Both the position numbers and the translations under genes were made by a program. A stretch of 64,000 nt of DNA from Prunella strophiata (Eukaryota > Chordata > Aves > Passeriformes > Prunellidae), in NCBI GenBank assembly GCA_036583965.1, contig JAZBQD010000019.1:5588530-5652529 (forward strand), read 5' to 3'. Of the stretch, positions 51,270-64,000 are shown one piece after another; the first letter of the stretch is position 1, and every line of letters starts with the position of its first letter. The notes below the pieces were generated by a model that was not told where the DNA came from, did not search any database, and saw only the letters and a program-made list of their open reading frames with translations.

Positions 51270-51990
51270 TGGCGTGTGCAGGCTGTTAATTATCTCCAAT
51301 GTACATACAGGTTAGTGAGGGAAACTATTCCACCTGCACAGATTAGTGTATTTGGATTTACTGTCATTCATTTTGGTATCAAAATCATAACCAGGCAATC
51401 CTGGTACTTGGAACACAGATCTGAGGTAATATGGTAATGTGTTTAAATCCTTTAATATCAGGGGAAACATAACATTTCAAGCTGTTCTCAAAAGGCTGCC
51501 AAAACCAAGTCTGACACTATGCGAAAACCTTTTACAGAAAAATTTCAACAAACAGGAATTTAGCAAACAGGAGTACACCTACCCAAAAAAGCCCCTGACA
51601 TAGAAAGCATGCCAATGTCATGGGAACCACAAGTAAATACTGACTAGTCCTAGCTAGCAGGTGGAAGTAGATTTTATTAGTATTTAACTAATTATGGTAT
51701 AAATTCGGTTTGAGACACAAATAGGTTCAATATGAGGTATAAGATTTATGTTTTTTAATTTAGTATTTTAAAATTCCAACAAGTAAACCCCTACAAGTCA
51801 ACAGAAAGTCTCATTCTTGCTTAAATAGGGTGCAGACCAAATCCCTGGCAAGCACAGGCGTTCCTAGTTGCCATCACCTTTCATGATGAGTCATTAGAAG
51901 CCAAGTTTCTACTTCAGATTACTTTTCCAACTCAAAATTCAAAGCCTTCACATGACATCCAAACAGAAATATTTACACAAGATGTGTATA
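51270..51990. promoter_or_regulatory. Candidate conserved noncoding block beside the SIX4 3' end
   Basis: Single-copy AT-rich sequence with GTTAATTATC, CAGATTAGTG, GGATTTACTG and TTTAACTAATTATGG words. It lies just beyond the proposed SIX4 poly(A) site and could be either regulatory or part of a longer 3' UTR. Confidence 0.25.
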
Positions 51991-54900
51991 AATATAAAGT
52001 TTATTCAGTATAGTGTTTAGAAAAATAAGTTCACATCATCTCAGAATACAAATAAAACACTTAATTGTCCAGGCACAAACCCCTATTACAGTACAACAAA
52101 CATACATACTTTAGATCTCTTTGGTTGGGTAATTAAGCACAGATATGTTTGATGATACACTCTGGGCAGCATCACCTAACAGTGCAGTAAATTCTTGATT
52201 ATTCCCTCCTCTAACGCATACATTCTGCTTAAATTTAATATTTGTTGTAAGGCACAATAAAACCCATACTGGAGAAATAACTGGTTAGTTCTGGACAAAC
52301 AGTACATGCAGCAAAAGAACAAACATCCTCTGAATGTGAATCCTGAAAGCCAGAAGATTCACCCCCTCCTTGAGTTCAGAAATTTAAGAAGCAAGTTTTA
52401 AATTATATGAAACATACAACTAAGGTATAAAATATCCTTCAAGATAATAACTGCTAGGAGATACAGGAAGACTTCAGGCATCCTTGCTTTTAAAAATACC
52501 ATTATTTTTGTTTTCAGAATTATAAAATTACTATTCTGTTTGATGATTTGACATTCTTCTTGACCACAAGCACTGGGCAGTTCATGTCCCCAGAGCCCTG
52601 CACACACATTTCACATGATACTGGAGGGATGCACCCTCTTGTTCATCTGCCCTTGCTGAGGAAAGTGCACAGACACTGGAAATCTATGTACATTAAAAGC
52701 TCCTGTGCACACAGGGCCAAGTTCCACCCTGATTTATTTAACTGAAAATCCTTACTGAGATGATTTTACATGTTTTGAAGTCAGAACCTGTCCATTACTG
52801 TCATCAGTCTCAGACTGAGAACAGTAATGACAGTTCCAGCCTCACCTCTGGGTGAAGCCACTTTCTGAACGAGTCTTCCTGGATCCACAGGTAGGGGAAA
52901 GCAGTAAATGGGAAGAGGTATATGCTTTGATAAATTGTGACTGTTTGGTTCTACCCAAATGTCAGCCTTGTGCTCTGGTTTGTGCTGCCACACTGTGTAC
53001 TGGGCCAAATCAGTCCCTGACCTAACAGCAGTGAAATGAATGGACCATACTCCCAGCTGGCAAAAAAAAAGGACATTAAAGTCAATGGAAACGTGCTAGT
53101 TTAGCCCAGCTGAGGACCTGGCCAATAGGTGTCTGTGATTTACATTGCTGAAATGTCCTTGCAGGTAAGACCACAGGGATAATGCTAAAAATAGTCCACA
53201 CAGAGCATTCATCATGTTTCTGGTTTTCTGCTAAAACTCTGGGTGAAACAGAGGCAGCTTTAATCAAAAGTAGTAAAGAAGAGAGGGGTTTTTAACATCA
53301 TGCTTTGTAAGAATTTCCTTGAACTTTAGGCATATTTTTCAAAGCTGAGTCTGGGACTAGTAAAGCAGTAGAATTTGGCAATGTTTTCTGTAAGATTTCC
53401 AGTGGACTTAGGAGTTACAAACATATGTGAAGTTGAAATGATCCTTTACTCTCACCCATAACAGAGAGGGAGGGAAGAGAAGGAATGTGTATGCCAGGTA
53501 GACATACCTTCCATTTAAACAACAGAATGTGATAATAAGGGCTGTCTGTGGGGCTTGGACACTTACTGCCTTCCCATGTGTGGGAAATCAGCATCCAAAT
53601 CCCCGAAACACCATGTAAAAATCCTTGCTTTGGGAGTCAGTGGAGCAATGCCTTATTTACAGCAGCCAAAGATCTGGCCCTGGACACTTTTTGGGGCTTT
53701 GAGTACTGTCTATTGAGAGCAGTGAGCCTGCCTGCCTGAGGGCCACAAAATAAAAACTTACCCTTGTAAGGAATAAAACTACTTATTTAAATTTCTATTT
53801 TAAACACACTGTACCGTGCAATGAGTCTTTATATTGTGCATATGTACCTGCAGAAAACATGAGGTTACAGCTACGTTATCTGGAGGGAATGACACTTATT
53901 TTCAATGGGAGAAAGAAAGAAAGAGTAAAAGATAATAGGAAGTTACTTGATATCTGGAAGACTAGAATAGATTAATCTCACTTTGTCCCAAAACACTGCT
54001 TTTATGTACATCCTCCACTCTCACTGAAGAGTGGGAAGTCTCCTATTAGAAGTACCAGACACTCCAAGAAATGTGCCACTGTAACAACATACACAGTTTT
54101 TCACATCAACTGTGCTGCAAAGCCACGGAATTCAGAGCCTCTGTAACACAACAAATGCAAAGAAGGAAAAATTAAAAATAAAGTAACAGGTACTGTTGTA
54201 ACACCACAGTCTCTTCAGTTATGAGAGATGATCACACCAACAACTGCTCTGAAATATTCCCTAGCTTGCCTCCAAATATAGTCTGAGCTTCACAGACCAA
54301 ATGTTAATCCACCATCAACTCCTTCAGAGCCAAGTACACATTCTCCATTAAAATGACAGCGATACGGGGTATTTCTAATTTTCCAAATGGCTGAATGATT
54401 TCATGCAAAGCATATACAGCTACTGTCATCACCATCTTAGTTACATGGGTGAAGAAGAGGTGGGAAACAGATTGCTCATGCTGGGGCCCAGCAAACAGAT
54501 AAACAAGCAGAGTGGTTAGGAGAACTCTGGACTATCCGATTCCCTGCTCACGCGGAGCTCCCGGGAACGTCAGGGAAAGTTGTGCCAGGGGAACATACAG
54601 CTCCATGTCCTGCTTGTGATAATCTCTGCTTTAAAGCACTTGCCTCAAACCCCCTGTTTGCCTGGGAGCACCTGGGGACAGCCAACTGCTGGCAGGCTGC
54701 TCCTGCCTACAGAGTGCCAGCGACTCTGTACAGCTGCAAGTGCTCCCCTTGCACACTCGTCCTTCCCTTTTCCTGCACTTTTCCCTGCAGCCCTGGCTCC
54801 CAGTGTGGACTCCAGTGCTCACCAACAGAGCTCAGCCCCAAGGTTCCACAGAAAACCTTGCAAAACATGCAATATAGTGCAAATCTACAATGAGAATGCC

Positions 54901-57014
54901 AATGCCGTGCTCATGGTGCACAGAAAAACCTTCATTCCCCAAAAGCTTTCCATGGAACCAGTTAAAACCAAGACAAACACACTGGGATATACCACCTTGA
55001 TTATCTTTCCATTTTTTTTTGTCCTTTACAAGTGATCTTGTTCTGTCCTGAGCCTGATTCAGAGCCCACAGAAGCTTATGAAAACATTTCCCATTGCCTC
55101 CCAAAGGCTTTGACCAGGCCCCTGATGGGGATGAACACATGCTTTAGTTACTGTATATATTCACATTAGGATAAAATATAACAAAACCAAACCCACCAGG
55201 ATTAACAGCATGATCTGAATTCTTATTATTATTTTAAAGCTTAAAGGATGTGCTTTTCCATGCTACAAAAACTCCTCTGGAGGAAAGGTTAAGATCTGTC
55301 CCACCTGCTTCTGCTGTGCCCAGGGAGAAAGGTGAGGACACCCATCCCCAGCCAGGCAGGGACCACGGCTGCTGCAGCTCCCACCACAGCCCCCAGGCTG
55401 CTTCTCCTGGGAGGATATATGTTGGAATTTCAGGATCCAGGGTTCCAACAGATATTTATAAATACAAACTCAACTGCACTCCTGGATGGGGGCCTTGCTC
55501 CACCAGCAGCTGAAGCCCTCCCACACGGGCTCTTTGGCCAATGTGCAAACACGGGGTTCCCTTCCTTGGCCTGCCCATCCAACCTTTCCTGCCCATCTCA
55601 TGGAGCCAAGAGCTTCCCCTTGGCACAGCCCTGTGTCCCTCTGCAGACCCCTCCTGTCCTGCTGACGTGGGGCAGAAGGACCCACCCTTGGCTCTCTGCA
55701 CTGCCAGGAAATGTCACCCACCAAGGTCCAGAAGACCCTTAAACCTCTTCTTACTCGTGCAAGCAGGGGCACCCAAGTCAACGGGTCCACTTGCAGAAGT
55801 AAGGCATCAGGATTTGGCCCTGAGGACGGATATTTGCAACTCAGTGTTTTTATTCCTCCTGCCACTGTGCTTTAGTAACAAAGATAAGGCCACTAGGAAG
55901 AAAGGCACGTGGAATTCTGTAAAAAATACACAAAAGGGTTCAACTAAATCGCAAATTACTAACAAAACAAACAAAAAAAAAAACCTGAACACAAAGACAG
56001 AGGGGGTAGAAACAGTGACCTCCTGGGTTTGTGAAACTGGGAATTAATTTTCTAGTTTCAGTGTGATTAACATTTTACTTTTACAGTCTATTGCTTGAAA
56101 AAAACTACAAAAAAGTAAAACCTTGTCAGAAATAACTACGCTTACTTCCTGCTCAAACAATAAAATAAATTAAACAGCCAGAAAACGTTTTCCTTTTCAA
56201 TGCATTGTGTCTAAAGTGAAAGGGAACATAAACCATAAATAAAATCCATTGTACTAATTAAAAAAAAAAAAAAGTCTCCTTTATAAGAACTGAAACAATA
56301 TTTACATTCATACTGGATAGAAAGCTTCTGAATTGCATAATTAGAGTTTCAAACGATGCTTTTTCTGGTGCACTGACAAAATGCTAGCTGTAGCATTTAG
56401 AAACCTGTACATGATTGATGTGAGACTTTTGGTTTAAATGCAAGTCTGCTGGAAAAAAAGCAAACATACCAGTAACAATATTATGATTTTGTTTTGTTTC
56501 TTAACCTCAAACAACATAAAAGTAGCCAGAGAGGTATCGTCTAGAGTTCCTTAGAAATCTCTCAATGCCCATGGACTGGAAGTAAACAGAAAATAACATG
56601 TCTGCATTGCTTCTACCATTTTGGAGTGAGATTTTTGTTTTCCGTCTGAAGCTAGGAGTGTATACTTACTGTTAAGAGTATGTTGTTCTATGGAGAGTCT
56701 AGTTAAATTTTCAGGGTAGTATCTGGTAGCCAAACCTGTACCCATTCCTCAGTACTTGCCCTGGCCATTTCCTTTTCTCCTTTAATCTGCTTAAAAGAGA
56801 ATACTGCATGCAAACCAAATGTGGCAACCTCATTCCATTGCCGGAGATTCCTCTGTACATTGATTCAGACCACTTAAATGTTCTTCTGGTTTCTTTAAAT
56901 GAAAAAAAAACCCACCAAACAAAAAAAAAACCCACAAACACCCTCACTTAGGTGTTTGTTAGGGCCTCAACAGGAGACTTATCTATTAAAAGAGAAAGCA
57001 AGAAAAGAAAGAAG
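51985..57014 (-). other. SIX4: Probable SIX4 3' UTR
   Basis: About 5 kb of AT-rich, single-copy sequence follows the SIX4 stop with no transposon or strong open frame. The best minus-strand AATAAA is at 52000-52005 near the end of this uniform block. Human SIX4 also has a long 3' UTR of several kb. The end is inferred; nearer poly(A) sites could be used. Confidence 0.45.
52000..52005 (-). terminator. SIX4: Candidate SIX4 poly(A) signal AATAAA
   Basis: TTTATT on the plus strand gives AATAAA on the minus strand at the far end of the AT-rich block. Cleavage would fall near 51985. Chosen by position; not proven. Confidence 0.35.
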
Positions 57015-63482
<6,468 letters not shown>

Positions 63483-63629
63483 GTTTCGGTTTGTTTTCCT
63501 TTTTTTTTTTTTTTTTCTTTTTCTTTCTCGTGGGGGTTTTCTTTTCCTTCCTCCCTCCCCCCCCCCCCACACGTCCCCTTCTCCTCCTCTCCCCCCTTCC
63601 TATCTCTCTCCTCCTCCTGCTCCAGCCGA

Positions 63630-63638
63630 TCAGGTTTC
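63630..63638 (+). promoter_or_regulatory. MEF3 (SIX-binding) site in the SIX4 promoter
   Basis: Exact TCAGGTTTC in the context CCGATCAGGTTTCCCCC, about 150 bp upstream of the SIX4 ATG and probably near the start of transcription. Confidence 0.45.
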
Positions 63639-63734
63639 CCCCGGCCCCGCGGTGACCATCCGGGATCGCTGCTGTATCCCGGCCGCGCTCCGCCGCTCCC
63701 CCCGCCGCGGCTCCCGCACCCGCCGCAAGACTAT

Positions 63735-63821
63735 GTGGCCCCGCCCACCGCTGCCCCGGCCGCGCCCGCCCATTGGCTGCGCCGCGCCGGGAGGGCGGGG
63801 CTACGGCGTCTCCATGGCAAC
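63735..63821 (-). promoter_or_regulatory. SIX4: SIX4 promoter module: GC boxes, CCAAT box, X-box-like site
   Basis: In the minus direction a CCAAT box (63772-63776) is followed at once by GGGCGGGC (about 63764-63770), with a further GC box near 63741; another GGGCGGGG lies at 63793-63800 on the plus strand. An RFX X-box-like GTCTCC-AT-GGCAAC is at 63808-63821 (one mismatch in the left half). No TATA box is seen. The start site probably lies between about 63500 and 63740. Confidence 0.5.
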
Positions 63822-64000
63822 CGTCAATCAAGCGGCCGCGCTCCTCTGTGCGCGCCCCCCCCCCCCGTCCCCACCTGGAGCCCCCGGGCGGCGGCGGCTC
63901 CGTCACCTGCGGCGGTGAAGGGGTTAAAGCGCTCCCGGTGCTCTCTGCTGTCGGTACCGGCGGTCAGGGAGCTTTGCTGTGGCCGCTTCTGGGCCCCTCA

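Overview
The window is vertebrate nuclear DNA, almost certainly from a bird and probably a songbird. The signs are two multi-exon homeobox genes with mammal-like splice phases, many 3' fragments of CR1-type LINEs (the main avian retrotransposon), several solo LTRs resembling songbird ERV families, GC-rich CpG islands, minisatellites and one 500-N assembly gap. The species cannot be named from the sequence.

The window covers the SIX1-SIX4 part of the conserved SIX6-SIX1-SIX4 cluster. Both genes lie on the minus strand. SIX1 occupies 26358-28247 (2 coding exons, 282 residues, close to the human 284). SIX4 occupies 57015-63482 (3 coding exons, 927 residues against about 781 in human). The excess in SIX4 is explained by one uninterrupted run of 167 serine codons just before the SIX domain. 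By vertebrate synteny SIX6 would be expected beyond the left end. No other protein-coding gene is supported.

Layout: 1-24 kb is gene-free DNA with CR1 fragments, solo LTRs, a 33-bp repeat array (6.4-6.8 kb), the gap (13.06-13.56 kb) and a compound minisatellite (14.7-15.7 kb). An orphan CpG island lies at about 24.3-25.3 kb. SIX1 and its CpG island span about 25.5-29.1 kb. The intergenic region of about 29-57 kb holds stretches that look like conserved regulatory DNA, a 94-copy 20-bp minisatellite (34.0-35.9 kb), a 60-bp VNTR (50.6-51.06 kb) and the probable long SIX4 3' UTR (about 52-57 kb). SIX4 and its CpG-rich promoter occupy 57-64 kb.

SIX1 and SIX4 encode partly redundant transcription factors of the PAX-SIX-EYA-DACH network. 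They act in muscle precursors, cranial placodes, kidney and sensory ganglia, using EYA co-activators. Four exact copies of the MEF3 motif TCAGGTTTC, which SIX proteins bind, were found: in the SIX4 promoter, in SIX4 intron 1, and in two regulatory-looking stretches between the genes. This suggests auto- and cross-regulation within the cluster, although no binding can be shown from sequence alone.
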